A stretch of 64,000 nt of DNA from SpSt-333 sp964371615 (GTDB taxonomy: Bacteria > Bacteroidota > Ignavibacteria > UBA10030 > UBA8401), in assembly GCA_964371615.1 (NCBI GenBank), contig CAYJMS010000004.1, positions 381,638 through 445,637 of the forward strand, read 5' to 3'. This document shows positions 9,899 to 19,047 of the stretch, piece by piece. A model generated the notes under the pieces. It had not been told where the DNA came from and made no database searches. It saw nothing but the letters and a program-made list of their open reading frames with translations. The translations under genes and the position numbers were made by a program. The number at the start of each line of letters is the position of its first letter. Within the stretch, counting starts at the first letter, position 1.

Positions 9899-11704
9899 GT
9901 GTTCGTGCAAAAGAGCTCAACCATAACGAAGAGAACCCTTCCAAGGGAATTATTCTCGCTTGTCCATCATGTCGCCCTGAACGAATCCGGGTGGTGGGGA
10001 AAGAATATCCAGAAGATCATTCTCTCTGCTTTTTGGATTTCAGAGAATTATACGGTGTCGATGGAAACGCTCAACCGCGTTCTGTTCGACACGTTCGGAT
10101 TAAGGATTTCGCCGCGGGTCATCGATGAGCAAATTCATGCGTTGATCACAGAACGGTCGATCCTGCAAATCTCACCGTTCGACTATAAGTTGTCCGAAAA
10201 CGGTATTGAGAAGATCATCCTGGAGATCAAGGAACATCTGGAAGCGGAAAAACTGGCGGCGGATTCGTTCAAAACCCTTTGCCGGGAAGAATGCCCGGAT
10301 CTGAGCGCGGATGAACAGTGGATCCGGTTCAACGAAGAACTTTTACACCCGCTTATACAGTCTCTCGGTGCGCGCACATACGAATTGATCGTTACCGATA
10401 CATTCCGTCTTGAACAAAATCCCGATGTGCAATCCTTCATCGAAGGATATTCCGAAAAAAACCGCAGCAATATTAAAAAATTAATCGTCGCATTTTTTGC
10501 GCCGAAGCAGCTTGCCGCACGGCGGTACATTCTGCGAAAGATCAACACGTACTTCTGTCTCGAGGCGGGAAGCCTTTCGCCGGAGATGATCCGGACGATC
10601 GTTCCCAAAGGGACGAAACCGTCGGCGTGGAAACTCTTCCTGGATTCCAATGTCCTCTTCTCTTTCCTCGGCCTGCATGACAAAAAGTCGAACGAGACCG
10701 CCTCGTCACTCCTGAACCTGCTGCATGAGATCAGGGATTTTGTCCAGGTGCAATTCTACGTTACACCGCTCACGCTGCAGGAGACAACTAAAGTGATGAA
10801 GGCGAACGTCGACCTGCTAAAGAACATTCAGGCGGAACAGAACGTCGCTGCTCCCCCGGCGGGTTTGGAATTCAACGGATTTGCACAAAAATATTTTTCC
10901 GATAACGGACGCTCATTCGGCATTGTAACGGTCGAAGAGTATTTTTCGCCGTACATCCATAATCTGACGGCAATTATTCGCTCCAAAGGGATTGATGTTT
11001 ATCTGGCGAATATTGAAGAATATAAATCCGACAGAAATGTCGAGGATGATATTGCGGCATTCCAGCCGGCAGACCGCGCTGCAGGACTTTCCGGATTCCA
11101 GAAAGAAAAATTCGAACATGATGTCGCATTGTGGCACTTTATAAAGGATATTCGTCCGGGAATCATCGAATCCCCCGTCGATGCACAGGATTGGATATTG
11201 TCGTTCGACCGCAATTTCCTGTCATACGATTCAGGCAAACGGACAGCAATCAGTTACGGCGAAATCCCCGTTTGCATTCATCCTTCATCCTTTATCGAGA
11301 TGATGCATACCTGGATACCCCGCAGCGAAACATTTGAGAGGGCAATTACCAACAGCAGACGGCTGCCGTTCCTGATGCGCGGATTTGACGGTGAGTCGGA
11401 AGCGGTGACGGTAAAGATTCTTCAGACGCTCTATCGGTTTGAACAGGCAGATCAGCTGCCGGGCGAAACGATCGCGTCCATTATGATGAATGCGATGCTG
11501 CGCAATAAAGTTGCCGCGCCAGTATTCACTGAACCGGCTCGTACAATGCAGCACTCTGTTGCTCCGGCACCGGCTGCACACAACGATATTTCATCGCTGA
11601 ATGAAAAACTCCGCGTCATCGAGCAACTCTTCCGCGAAGTCCGTTCGTCGATACAGGACCAGCCGGAATTCCGGCCGGGAAATATATCAACCCTGTATAA
11701 GTAG
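9899..11704 (+). CDS. PIN-like domain protein of unknown function
   Basis: A 601-residue protein that I cannot assign to a named family. The middle (about 245-470) looks like a PIN-type nuclease fold: KLFLDSNVLFSFLGL with Asp249, an acidic residue in LTLQETTKV (Glu295), EHDVALWHF (Asp408) and DWILSFDRNF (Asp431, Asp437). The N-terminal 240 residues are helical with no recognised motif, and the last 80 hold a low-complexity APAPAAH linker. No signal peptide or membrane segment. The start is a GTG at 9899, with another GTG two codons later. It stands alone, divergent from mraZ, and is followed by a hairpin terminator. PIN fold is inference from spaced acidic residues. Confidence 0.7.
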   Translation: MFVQKSSTITKRTLPRELFSLVHHVALNESGWWGKNIQKIILSAFWISENYTVSMETLNRVLFDTFGLRISPRVIDEQIHALITERSILQISPFDYKLSENGIEKIILEIKEHLEAEKLAADSFKTLCREECPDLSADEQWIRFNEELLHPLIQSLGARTYELIVTDTFRLEQNPDVQSFIEGYSEKNRSNIKKLIVAFFAPKQLAARRYILRKINTYFCLEAGSLSPEMIRTIVPKGTKPSAWKLFLDSNVLFSFLGLHDKKSNETASSLLNLLHEIRDFVQVQFYVTPLTLQETTKVMKANVDLLKNIQAEQNVAAPPAGLEFNGFAQKYFSDNGRSFGIVTVEEYFSPYIHNLTAIIRSKGIDVYLANIEEYKSDRNVEDDIAAFQPADRAAGLSGFQKEKFEHDVALWHFIKDIRPGIIESPVDAQDWILSFDRNFLSYDSGKRTAISYGEIPVCIHPSSFIEMMHTWIPRSETFERAITNSRRLPFLMRGFDGESEAVTVKILQTLYRFEQADQLPGETIASIMMNAMLRNKVAAPVFTEPARTMQHSVAPAPAAHNDISSLNEKLRVIEQLFREVRSSIQDQPEFRPGNISTLYK

Positions 11705-11710
11705 CGTGAT

Positions 11711-11833
11711 TCTCTAAAGACCATCTAAAAATATCAACTCAATGTCATGCCGAGCGAAGTCGAGGCATGACGTGCTACTAATTGTCACCCCTCGTCTTCG
11801 CTCGGGGTGACAATTTTTTAATTTAAGAGATAT
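11711..11833. repeat. MITE-like inverted repeat, copy A
   Basis: Three nested inverted repeats: an outer CTAAAAATA/TTTAAGAGA pair, a TGTCATGCC...GGCATGACG hairpin (from 11743) and a TTGTCACCCC...GGGGTGACAA hairpin (to 11813). The same architecture recurs at 11906-12071, 25469-25633 and 43668-43820. No coding capacity. Confidence 0.75.
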
Positions 11834-11850
11834 CTTCACGGACCAAAGAC

Positions 11851-11886
11851 AAAAATCCCTGACCTGACGGTTGGGGATTTTTGTTT
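11851..11886 (+). terminator. Rho-independent terminator after the PIN-like gene
   Basis: AAAAATCCC (11851-11859) pairs with GGGATTTTT (11874-11882), followed by GTTTT. It lies about 150 bp beyond the stop codon at 11704, inside the repeat-filled gap before the HAD gene. Confidence 0.5.
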
Positions 11887-11905
11887 TATCAAACTGGCGA
11901 AAATA

Positions 11906-12071
11906 ATTAGAGATCATCAAAAAAAACAATGTCATGCCGAGCGCCCGCCTGAACGACGTTGTCGGGCTGGGAGCCGAGGCATGATTTCACTCAAACTATC
12001 ACCCCTCGTCAGAGTTTATCCGCCTCAGGCGGACTCGGGGTGACAATTTTTAGCTTTTAAGGTAGGTTCTA
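11906..12071. repeat. MITE-like inverted repeat, copy B
   Basis: Same element as at 11711: TGTCATGCCGAGCG (11930) to GAGGCATGA, then CACCCCTCG to CGGGGTGACA, with the outer arm TTTTAAGGTAGGTTCTAG at the right. The loop of the second hairpin is longer and contains CCGCCTCAGGCGG. Together with copy A it fills most of the gap between 11705 and 12073. Confidence 0.75.
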
Positions 12072-12073
12072 GT

Positions 12074-12679
12074 TTAAAACGTAAGATATTTTTCGGCAGC
12101 GTTGAGCAGAGACGGCACATCGGTGTACACGATTCCCTGCATGTTGCAGGCAATCGCTCCGTCGATGTTCTCTTTCAGGTCGTCGATGAAAAGAATTTCG
12201 TGAGGCGGAACATTCAATGATGCTGCCACATGGCGGTACGACGCGGGATCGGGTTTCATGGCGCCGATATCGAACGATGTAAAGGCATCGGGAAATGATT
12301 TTACAAGTGGTGAAATGCGAAGTACTTTCTTCCAATGACTCGGGCTGGTGTTGCTGAGTATCGTTGTCCGGTACCGTTCCTGCACGCGGCGAACGAACGG
12401 GATGATCTCATCGTTGTCACTGACAATAATGCTGTCCCATGCATCAAGAATCTGTGATTTGGAATATTTCCCTACAAAGATCACAAAGAGTGCATCAAGA
12501 AATTCCTCCGTGCTCATCTTCCCCGTCTCATGCGCAATCCACAACGGTGCGATTGCCGGTTTGTACGGTGCCCGCTGCGCTTCGGTCGTAAGACCGAGTG
12601 CATTGGGAAATGCGTCGAAGTCGATATGCATCAAAACGCGACCGAGATCGAACATAACAACAGATATTTTATCTTTCAT
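12074..12679 (-). CDS. HAD-superfamily phosphatase (YihX-like)
   Basis: Soluble 201-aa haloacid-dehalogenase-type hydrolase. Motif I is MFDLGRVLMHID (nucleophile Asp in FDLG), motif II LSNTSPSHW, motif III lysine in AMKPDPASY and motif IV LFIDDLKENI. The FDLG form of motif I with a small helical cap is typical of the YihX/epoxide-hydrolase N-terminal-like subgroup, which dephosphorylates sugar phosphates; the actual substrate cannot be read from the sequence. It lies downstream of mfd on the same strand but is separated by about 430 bp of hairpin repeats, so it is probably transcribed separately. Confidence 0.85.
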   Translation of the reverse strand: MKDKISVVMFDLGRVLMHIDFDAFPNALGLTTEAQRAPYKPAIAPLWIAHETGKMSTEEFLDALFVIFVGKYSKSQILDAWDSIIVSDNDEIIPFVRRVQERYRTTILSNTSPSHWKKVLRISPLVKSFPDAFTSFDIGAMKPDPASYRHVAASLNVPPHEILFIDDLKENIDGAIACNMQGIVYTDVPSLLNAAEKYLTF

Positions 12680-12754
12680 TTCTGTTCCATAGTAAAATAT
12701 GACTATTGTTTATGCAATTTAAAATAAGGAATCAACAGAAAAGTGAAATCTACC

Positions 12755-12910
12755 GATGTCTGACGTTGCTTTTCCACGTCTGACATCTCATAATGCACCT
12801 AATGAAACGTCAGACACTGAAAAAACGTGTCAGACGTTCTCTTTCTACCAACGATGTCTGACGACGCTTTTCACCTGCCCGCCGATCTTAATGGCGGGTC
12901 GTCTGACATC
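12755..12910. repeat. Three tandem BIME-like hairpins with GTCWGAC cores
   Basis: Six copies of GTCTGAC/GTCAGAC (at 12758, 12778, 12809, 12829, 12856 and 12901) form three hairpins: GATGTCTGACG...CGTCTGACATC (12755-12787), AACGTCAGACAC...GTGTCAGACGTT (12806-12838), and GATGTCTGACG...CGTCTGACATC (12853-12910) whose loop holds another stem, CCCGCC...GGCGGG. Each stem has a single mismatch at its exact centre. Confidence 0.8.
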
Positions 12911-12918
12911 ATTTCGTA

Positions 12919-12989
12919 CCCAACGTCTCGTTGGGAACGGAGAAACGGAGTTTCTAACACACGGCGTTCCCAAACGGAGTTTGGGAACG
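12919..12989. repeat. Cluster of three triloop hairpins
   Basis: CCCAACG-TCT-CGTTGGG (12919-12935), AGAAAC-GGA-GTTTCT (12941-12955) and CGTTCCCAAAC-GGA-GTTTGGGAACG (12965-12989). They follow directly on the BIME-like cluster and precede the mfd terminator. Function unknown. Confidence 0.75.
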
Positions 12990-13010
12990 AGATAATTGGG
13001 AACGAGATTT

Positions 13011-13045
13011 GATCCCCGTTTTCTTCAAGAAAACGGGGATCTTTT
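13011..13045 (-). terminator. Terminator downstream of mfd, with a second hairpin at 13051-13083
   Basis: GATCCCCGTTTTCTT (13011-13025) is perfectly complementary to AAGAAAACGGGGATC (13027-13041), and AAAA/TTTT tracts flank it. A second 15-bp perfect stem, AGTGATGCCATGACT...AGTCATGGCATCACT with a 3-nt loop, lies at 13051-13083 nearer the mfd stop (13110). Either could end the mfd transcript. Confidence 0.7.
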
Positions 13046-13109
13046 AAAATAGTGATGCCATGACTCTAAGTCATGGCATCACTGAAATTGTATTAAAAAG
13101 ATTTTATTA

Positions 13110-16100
13110 CTACTTATGCAGTTTTTGAATAATCCCAATCGATTCATCCGCCCGGACAGTACCCTCGTAACTTTTCACAAAAGTTTGCAGGAAGAGGTTT
13201 TTTCCCTCCTGCTTCAGATTTACATTTTCCACCGCCGGGACCTGCTCCATTAATTGCTGAAATGCGCCCCCTTCGTAGAACTGTTTATCATCTTCCGCGG
13301 GAAGATAGATCCTGAGCGACCGTTTGTTCAATTCAATTTTTCTGAATCCTGCCAGCGACGCCGCAACGCGGAGTTTTGCCAGCACAAAAAGATTCTCCGC
13401 TTCTTCCATCAACGCGCCGTACCGGTCGATCAGTTCAAGGCGGATGTCGTCCACTTCGTGCTCCTTTGTTGTGCGGTAGATACGGCGGTATATATCGAGT
13501 CGTTCGGTATCGCTTTCAATATAAATCTCCGGAATATACGCGTCGAGATCCGCCTCTACCTGCGTTTCCACCGGTTTTCTTTCAGCCGCGGTGGGCGGAG
13601 CGAACAGATCGGTGAATTCCTGCTCCTTCAGTTCTACCACCGCTTCTTCCAGTATCCTGGTGTACATTTCAAAACCCATTTCCATAATGAAACCGCTCTG
13701 CTCGCCTCCGAGCATGTTTCCTGCGCCGCGAATCTCGAGATCGCGCATCGCCAGATTGAATCCGGAACCGAGCTCGGTGAACTCCTCGATCGCCTGCAAT
13801 CGGCGGAGCGTATTCTTCGGCAGCGATGCGATCGGTGGAACAAGCAGATAGGCATATGCCTGCACGTTCGAACGTCCGACCCGGCCCCGCAGCTGGTACA
13901 ATTCCGCCAGGCCGAACTTGTCCGCCCGATTAATAATGATCGTGTTGACGCTCGGGATATCGACACCGGATTCGACAATCTTGGTTGTTACCAGCACGTC
14001 GAATCTCTTTTGGAGGAAGTCGATCATTACCTTCTCCAGTTCGTGACCGTGCATTTGTCCGTGGGCAACGCGGAAACGCGCCTCGGGTACATGTTCCTGC
14101 AGTGTTGCGGTAAGGATGTCGATATTGTTCACCCGGTCGTTCACGATAAAAACCTGCCCGCCGCGATGGATTTCGTGAATGATCGCTTCGCGGATAATCT
14201 TTTTGTCGTAGGTGGCGATCTCGGTATGGATCGGCAGACGGTTGCGCGGAGGTGTGTTGATAATCGAAAGATCGCGCGCTCCCATGAGCGAGAAATGCAA
14301 AGTGCGGGGAATCGGCGTTGCTGTCAATGTCAGCGTATCCACTGTGACACGCAGTGCGCGGAGTTTTTCCTTTGCCGCAACTCCGAACCGTTGTTCCTCG
14401 TCGATAATGAGCAAGCCGATATCCTTAAACACAACATCCTTTGAGAGGAGGCGGTGCGTACCAATAATGATGTCGATGTTCCCATCGGCGAGCGCTTCGA
14501 GAGAAGATTTGATTTCCTTGGTCGATTTAAATCGGGAGAGCAGCGCAATCCGAACAGGATATCGTCCGAGCCGGTCGGAGAATGTGTTGAAGTGCTGCTG
14601 CGCCAGAATCGTTGTCGGCACCAGTACGGCAACCTGCTTGTTGTTCATCACCGCTTTGAACGCCGCGCGCACCGCCACTTCCGTCTTGCCGAAACCGACG
14701 TCGCCGCACACCAGCCGGTCCATCGGATGATCGGTTTCCATGTCGAGTTTTACATCCACAGTGGAGCGCGCCTGATCGGGAGTATCTTCGTACATGAACG
14801 ACGCTTCCATTTCTTTCTGCCAATGCGTATCCGGCCCGAACGCATATCCCGGTGCCATTTTACGTTGCGCATACAGTTTGATCAAGTCGCGCGCGATGTC
14901 TTTGATCTTTTTCTTCGTGCGCGATTTCAACCGTTCCCAATCCGCACTGCCGAGTTTGTTCAGTTTCGGCTCGTGTCCTTCGGCGGATGAATATTTTTGT
15001 ATGCGGGTGATGTAATTGAGATTGACGAAGAGCGTCCCCTTCTCCGCATACTCGATCTTTGCCGCTTCCTGTTCCGTACCGCCGACGGTGATCTTCGAAA
15101 GACCGAGAAATTTTCCGATGCCGTGATCGACATGGACGACGTAATCCCCGCGGCGCAGCGCGTGCAATTCCTTTGCGGAGATCCCTTTGAATCGCTTCCG
15201 CTTCTTGTCCGCATGGGCTTTAATTCGTCCGAAGATCTCGTGCTCGGTCAGTATGACGATCTTTGCCGCATCGAAGATAAATCCGTCGTGAAATGCTTCG
15301 GTAGAGTATCGAATCGGCGGGAGTGTTGTCTGTTCCGGCGCTTCATCCTCTCCTGATTCGGGAATGGGATGATGATTCTCTTCCTGAATCAGATCCTGAA
15401 TTCTTTCCAACTCCTCTTTCCGGTCGGAGGTGATGACGATCTCATACCCTATATTGGAGAAGTCGGAAATCGTCGAACGAAGAATCTTGATGCTGCCGTT
15501 CACACTCGGCTGTGGTCGTGAGGAGAAATCGATCTGCACCCGGTTCGAGCCGAACAGCGAATGCTGGCATCTCGGAAACTGTGTCCACTTTTCCTTTACC
15601 ACATCGAACGGAAAATCGATCTGCACTCCTTCGGCTGTCAGTTCGTCGAATTCTTTCTGCAGCAGCGATTCGTCCTCAAGATAAAGAAGCGCTTCGGGAT
15701 TAAAGTACGACAGCAGATTCACCCGTGGGGACGATTCGATCGTTGAATCCGTAATAGCTTTCCCCGTACGGAGAACATCCGGTACGATACTAACTGATTG
15801 CAATTCGCGAATGGAGCGCTGCGAGAGAACGTCGAATTCGCGGATCGACTCGACGGTATCCCCCCAGAATTCGATTCTGACCGGATGTTCGCCGATGAAC
15901 GGAAAGACATCCAGTATTCCTCCCCGCACCGCAAAATCGCCGTACGTTTCGACGATCTGCTTCCGTTCGAATCCCAGATCGCTCAATCGCTGCAGGAGTG
16001 GTTGGAATTCATGTTCCGTGGCAATGCTGATTTCGATGATCGATCCCGAAAATTCCATCTGATCCGGTACACCGAATCCGACCGCCGTGGCATGAGTAAT

Positions 16101-16451
16101 ATAGATGGCGGATAGATTGGAGCGAAGGGCTTTTAATGTTTCGATCTGCGACAACGGAGCGGTCATATCCATCGCCTGCGCCGCATGACGCGGTTCGACG
16201 AGCATCAATGCGACATTTGCATCGCCGGCAATCACGGCGCAATCGTCCCGAAGTTTCGACGCCCGTTCAGCGGTATCGGTCACCACCAGCACCTGTCCGT
16301 TCGTACGCCGGAAGAGCGCAACAGCTGCAAATGCATGCAGCGATCCGGATATACCGTGCAGCATCGCCGGTTGCGCCTGTGTGATATTCAGGCCGCCGAG
16401 GGTCTGAAATTGCTCGGTCGAAAATATTTTATGATATAGTTCGTCGGTCAC
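13110..16451 (-). CDS. mfd: Transcription-repair coupling factor Mfd
   Basis: SF2 ATPase that removes stalled RNA polymerase from damaged DNA and recruits UvrA. The 1113 aa are close to the usual 1100-1150. In order: UvrB-homologous N-terminal module (YGDFAVRGGILDVFPF), CarD-like RNA polymerase-interaction domain (GDYVVHVDHGIGKFLGL), translocase with Walker A GDVGFGKTEVA and Walker B IIDEEQRFG, TATPIPRTLH, RecG-like helicase C lobe with NRADKFGLAELYQLRGRVGR, and the C-terminal TRCF domain. All catalytic motifs are intact. Apparently monocistronic. Confidence 0.97.
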   Translation of the reverse strand: MTDELYHKIFSTEQFQTLGGLNITQAQPAMLHGISGSLHAFAAVALFRRTNGQVLVVTDTAERASKLRDDCAVIAGDANVALMLVEPRHAAQAMDMTAPLSQIETLKALRSNLSAIYITHATAVGFGVPDQMEFSGSIIEISIATEHEFQPLLQRLSDLGFERKQIVETYGDFAVRGGILDVFPFIGEHPVRIEFWGDTVESIREFDVLSQRSIRELQSVSIVPDVLRTGKAITDSTIESSPRVNLLSYFNPEALLYLEDESLLQKEFDELTAEGVQIDFPFDVVKEKWTQFPRCQHSLFGSNRVQIDFSSRPQPSVNGSIKILRSTISDFSNIGYEIVITSDRKEELERIQDLIQEENHHPIPESGEDEAPEQTTLPPIRYSTEAFHDGFIFDAAKIVILTEHEIFGRIKAHADKKRKRFKGISAKELHALRRGDYVVHVDHGIGKFLGLSKITVGGTEQEAAKIEYAEKGTLFVNLNYITRIQKYSSAEGHEPKLNKLGSADWERLKSRTKKKIKDIARDLIKLYAQRKMAPGYAFGPDTHWQKEMEASFMYEDTPDQARSTVDVKLDMETDHPMDRLVCGDVGFGKTEVAVRAAFKAVMNNKQVAVLVPTTILAQQHFNTFSDRLGRYPVRIALLSRFKSTKEIKSSLEALADGNIDIIIGTHRLLSKDVVFKDIGLLIIDEEQRFGVAAKEKLRALRVTVDTLTLTATPIPRTLHFSLMGARDLSIINTPPRNRLPIHTEIATYDKKIIREAIIHEIHRGGQVFIVNDRVNNIDILTATLQEHVPEARFRVAHGQMHGHELEKVMIDFLQKRFDVLVTTKIVESGVDIPSVNTIIINRADKFGLAELYQLRGRVGRSNVQAYAYLLVPPIASLPKNTLRRLQAIEEFTELGSGFNLAMRDLEIRGAGNMLGGEQSGFIMEMGFEMYTRILEEAVVELKEQEFTDLFAPPTAAERKPVETQVEADLDAYIPEIYIESDTERLDIYRRIYRTTKEHEVDDIRLELIDRYGALMEEAENLFVLAKLRVAASLAGFRKIELNKRSLRIYLPAEDDKQFYEGGAFQQLMEQVPAVENVNLKQEGKNLFLQTFVKSYEGTVRADESIGIIQKLHK

Positions 16452-16640
16452 GATGGTGAATCATTCATTTAAAACGCACTCTCCCCTGCCGGCAGGTCCT
16501 GATCGACTTGTCAGCAAGGGTGAATGAAGATACTGAATAATGGGGAAAGAAGAAAAGAGTCTCTCGTCGCTCTTAAAAGTTGAATAGGGTGGGGTTTTAC
16601 TGTATTTTGTCCGGACATTATCATAACGAAAAGAGAATTT

Positions 16641-17297
16641 ATGCCGGAATTCATTTCATACTCGCCTCTACAGTTCACGATTGAAGATCAGCGGACGAGA
16701 GTTCAGCACTTCTATGAATATGCAAACCTCCGCCGTTCGGTCCGCACATTTTCGAGCGTGCCGGTTCCGCATGATATCCTCGAGACGATTATTCTGACCG
16801 CCGGCACGGCTCCCTCCGGTGCGAACAAACAACCATGGCGGTTCGTTGTGGTGACCGATCCGGTGACAAAGAAGGAGATCCGCACCGCGGCGGAAAAAGA
16901 GGAACGGGAAAATTACGAACATCGCATGTCCGACGAGTGGCTTCGCGATCTTGAACCGTTCGGCACCGACTACCATAAGGAATTTCTCGAAACCGCTCCG
17001 GCATTGATCGCTGTTTTTTCATTGAGTTATGATAAGACTGACGAACAGATTAAAAAGAATTATTATGTGAAGGAATCGGTCGGCCTCGCGTGCGGATTCC
17101 TGCTTACGGCGATTCATCACGCGGGTCTTGTTGCGTTGACACATACTCCAAGTCCGATGGATTTTCTCGCTAAGATTCTGCAGCGCCCGGAGAATGAAAA
17201 GCCGTTTCTCCTGATTCCGGTCGGATATCCAGCGAAAGATACGATGGTTCCCGATATCAAGCGGAAATCGCTGGATGAAATCTGCGTGTGGAGATAA
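16641..17297 (+). CDS. Nitroreductase family protein
   Basis: FMN-dependent oxidoreductase family, 218 aa. Visible signatures are YANLRRSVRTFSSVPVP (phosphate-binding RRS), TAPSGANKQPWRFVVV (flavin-binding), VGLACGFLLTAIHHAGL and the C-terminal LLIPVGYPA. It resembles the iodotyrosine deiodinase/BluB-like part of the family more than NfsA. Substrate unknown. It sits 6 nt before an ATP-grasp gene, so the two are likely co-transcribed. Confidence 0.85.
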   Translation: MPEFISYSPLQFTIEDQRTRVQHFYEYANLRRSVRTFSSVPVPHDILETIILTAGTAPSGANKQPWRFVVVTDPVTKKEIRTAAEKEERENYEHRMSDEWLRDLEPFGTDYHKEFLETAPALIAVFSLSYDKTDEQIKKNYYVKESVGLACGFLLTAIHHAGLVALTHTPSPMDFLAKILQRPENEKPFLLIPVGYPAKDTMVPDIKRKSLDEICVWR

Positions 17298-17303
17298 CAG
17301 ACG

Positions 17304-18200
17304 ATGAAAACATTCGACATCGCCCTGCTCACCGAATCCCGGTATCTCGCTCCGGTCAACCCGAATAATTACGCCCGCAACATCCTCACCGAAGACCTTC
17401 TGATGCGTGAGGCGCTGGAGAGAAAAGGATTGCGGGTAACAAGAGTGGACTGGGCCGATCCGGATTTTGACTGGACTTCCACTTCGGCCGCACTCTTCAG
17501 AACAACGTGGGATTATTTCGACCGCTTTCCGGAATTCACGCGTTGGCTGGACATTGTTTCAACTAAAACCCGCTTGATCAATCCGATCGAACTGATCCGG
17601 TGGAACATGGATAAACATTATCTGCGGGATCTTGACAATAAAGACATCGCCATTCCCCCGACACGCATCATTGAAAAAGGAGAAGCAATCACTCTCCGGG
17701 AATTGTATGCTGAAACCGGGTGGAACGATTCTGTGGTAAAACCGACTGTCTCCGGAGGGGGAAGGCATACCTACCGGTTGCATCCGGAAAATCTTGCAGA
17801 CCATGAGTCAATCTTTCAAACGCTGATATTGAATGAAGCAATGATCCTCCAGCCATACTTGCGCAGCATAGAAACGCGCGGTGAGGTTGCATTGATGGTG
17901 ATCGGCGGGCAATTCAGTCATGCAATTTTGAAACGGGCAAAAGAGGGAGATTTTCGGGTACAGGACGATTTCGGCGGGACGGTACATCCGTACACGCCAA
18001 CGCCGGAGGAAATTGAATTTGCCGAGCATGTTGTTTCGGTTTGCACACCTCAGCCGTTGTATGCACGGGTCGATCTCATGTTCGACAACAACGACCAACC
18101 GGTCGTATCGGAGCTGGAATTGATCGAACCGGAGATGTGGTTCCGGTTTCATCCCCCGGCGGCGGATGTTTTGGCGGAAATAATTTATAATTCGATGTAG
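17304..18200 (+). CDS. ATP-grasp domain protein (RimK/glutathione synthetase-like)
   Basis: A 298-aa soluble protein with the ATP-grasp layout: N-terminal alpha/beta domain starting FDIALLTESRYLAP, central ATP-binding region DSVVKPTVSGGGRHTYRL and EAMILQPYLRSIETRGEV, and C-terminal metal site YARVDLMFDN...VVSELELIEPEMWF (Asp and two Glu). Very similar proteins are annotated as glutathione synthetase-like or hypothetical ATP-grasp proteins; the amine and acid substrates are unknown. Translationally close to the nitroreductase upstream. Confidence 0.8.
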   Translation: MKTFDIALLTESRYLAPVNPNNYARNILTEDLLMREALERKGLRVTRVDWADPDFDWTSTSAALFRTTWDYFDRFPEFTRWLDIVSTKTRLINPIELIRWNMDKHYLRDLDNKDIAIPPTRIIEKGEAITLRELYAETGWNDSVVKPTVSGGGRHTYRLHPENLADHESIFQTLILNEAMILQPYLRSIETRGEVALMVIGGQFSHAILKRAKEGDFRVQDDFGGTVHPYTPTPEEIEFAEHVVSVCTPQPLYARVDLMFDNNDQPVVSELELIEPEMWFRFHPPAADVLAEIIYNSM

Positions 18201-18271
18201 GGACGGTTGCACCTGTCCGCCGGTTTTTTGGCGGAAAACCGTCCCGTAAATGTTTTTAGAAAAATAATTTG

Positions 18272-18375
18272 CACGGATTTGCATCCGTGACTGCAATATT
18301 CGCGTAGGGACGGTCGGAAGACCGTCCCTTATATGTTTTTTAAGAAAAATAATTTGCACGGACTGCCGTCCGTGC
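18272..18375. repeat. REP hairpins upstream of the RAYT gene
   Basis: Three tetraloop palindromes: CACGGAT-TTGC-ATCCGTG (18272-18289), GGGACGGTC-GGAA-GACCGTCCC (18307-18328) and GCACGGAC-TGCC-GTCCGTGC (18356-18375). A longer GGGACGGTT...AACCGTCCC arm begins at about 18200. The third is repeated exactly on the other side of the transposase at 19013-19032, and a relative lies far away at 39505-39524. Confidence 0.75.
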
Positions 18376-18455
18376 CTACATTATTTGTGCAATAACGATT
18401 ATTATTCATGCAGTCAGAATAATTTTTGGATTATCGGTCGGAATACAATCCCGCA

Positions 18456-19016
18456 TTAAATATTAAGATTTTCTGGGTTATTTCTATCTTCCTCCCATTG
18501 CATAGGGTTGTCACGAATGTATTTTCGTACTCGATGTAATTCATTTTCATTCCGAATGATGCGGTCATAAAAACGTTTTTGCCACACAATAATATCAGGT
18601 TGAGTTCTTCTTGCCAATAATGTCACTGTCGATTTTAGATTTCTGACTACGATTGACAATGATCCTCTTCTCGGTCGAAATTCTTTTTCTTTAATTGCAA
18701 ATTCTTCATCCGGATTGTCAATTGAAATGATTATATGAACATGGTTCGGCATAATGACAAAGTCATCGACAAACACATATTTCAACTTTTTGGAAAGATT
18801 TTGAATGCATTCCTCAAGATATTGACCAATTTTCGATAATTCGATTTCAGATTTAATGATTTTACCAAAAATATTTTTTCGACGGTCGGTGCAAATCGTT
18901 ACGAAATACAATCCGGAGGATGCATAATTATAATAGGGCAGGCGGAATTGTTTGTGTAGTTTGAACCTTGTCACAATGAAAATCTCGGGAATCTTATATT
19001 CTAAATCAATAGGCAC
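18456..19016 (-). CDS. REP-associated tyrosine transposase (RAYT, Y1 HUH family)
   Basis: A 186-aa single-strand HUH transposase related to IS200/IS605 TnpA. The metal-binding HUH motif is MPNHVHIII (His92, His94), and the catalytic tyrosine is probably Tyr166 in VRKYIRDNP; YFVTICTDRR near the N terminus is also typical. Full length with no frameshift, so possibly active. It is bracketed by REP palindromes, the known arrangement for RAYTs, which are usually single-copy domesticated elements that mobilise REPs. No IS200-type partner gene or long terminal repeats are seen. Confidence 0.9.
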   Translation of the reverse strand: MPIDLEYKIPEIFIVTRFKLHKQFRLPYYNYASSGLYFVTICTDRRKNIFGKIIKSEIELSKIGQYLEECIQNLSKKLKYVFVDDFVIMPNHVHIIISIDNPDEEFAIKEKEFRPRRGSLSIVVRNLKSTVTLLARRTQPDIIVWQKRFYDRIIRNENELHRVRKYIRDNPMQWEEDRNNPENLNI

Positions 19017-19032
19017 GGACTGCCGTCCGTGC
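19013..19032. repeat. REP hairpin on the far side of the RAYT gene
   Basis: GCACGGAC-TGCC-GTCCGTGC, identical to the copy at 18356-18375. The two are in a flanking position about 80-100 bp and a few bp from the transposase ends, as expected for a REP-RAYT unit. Confidence 0.75.
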
Positions 19033-19047
19033 TTACAAATGCGTTTT

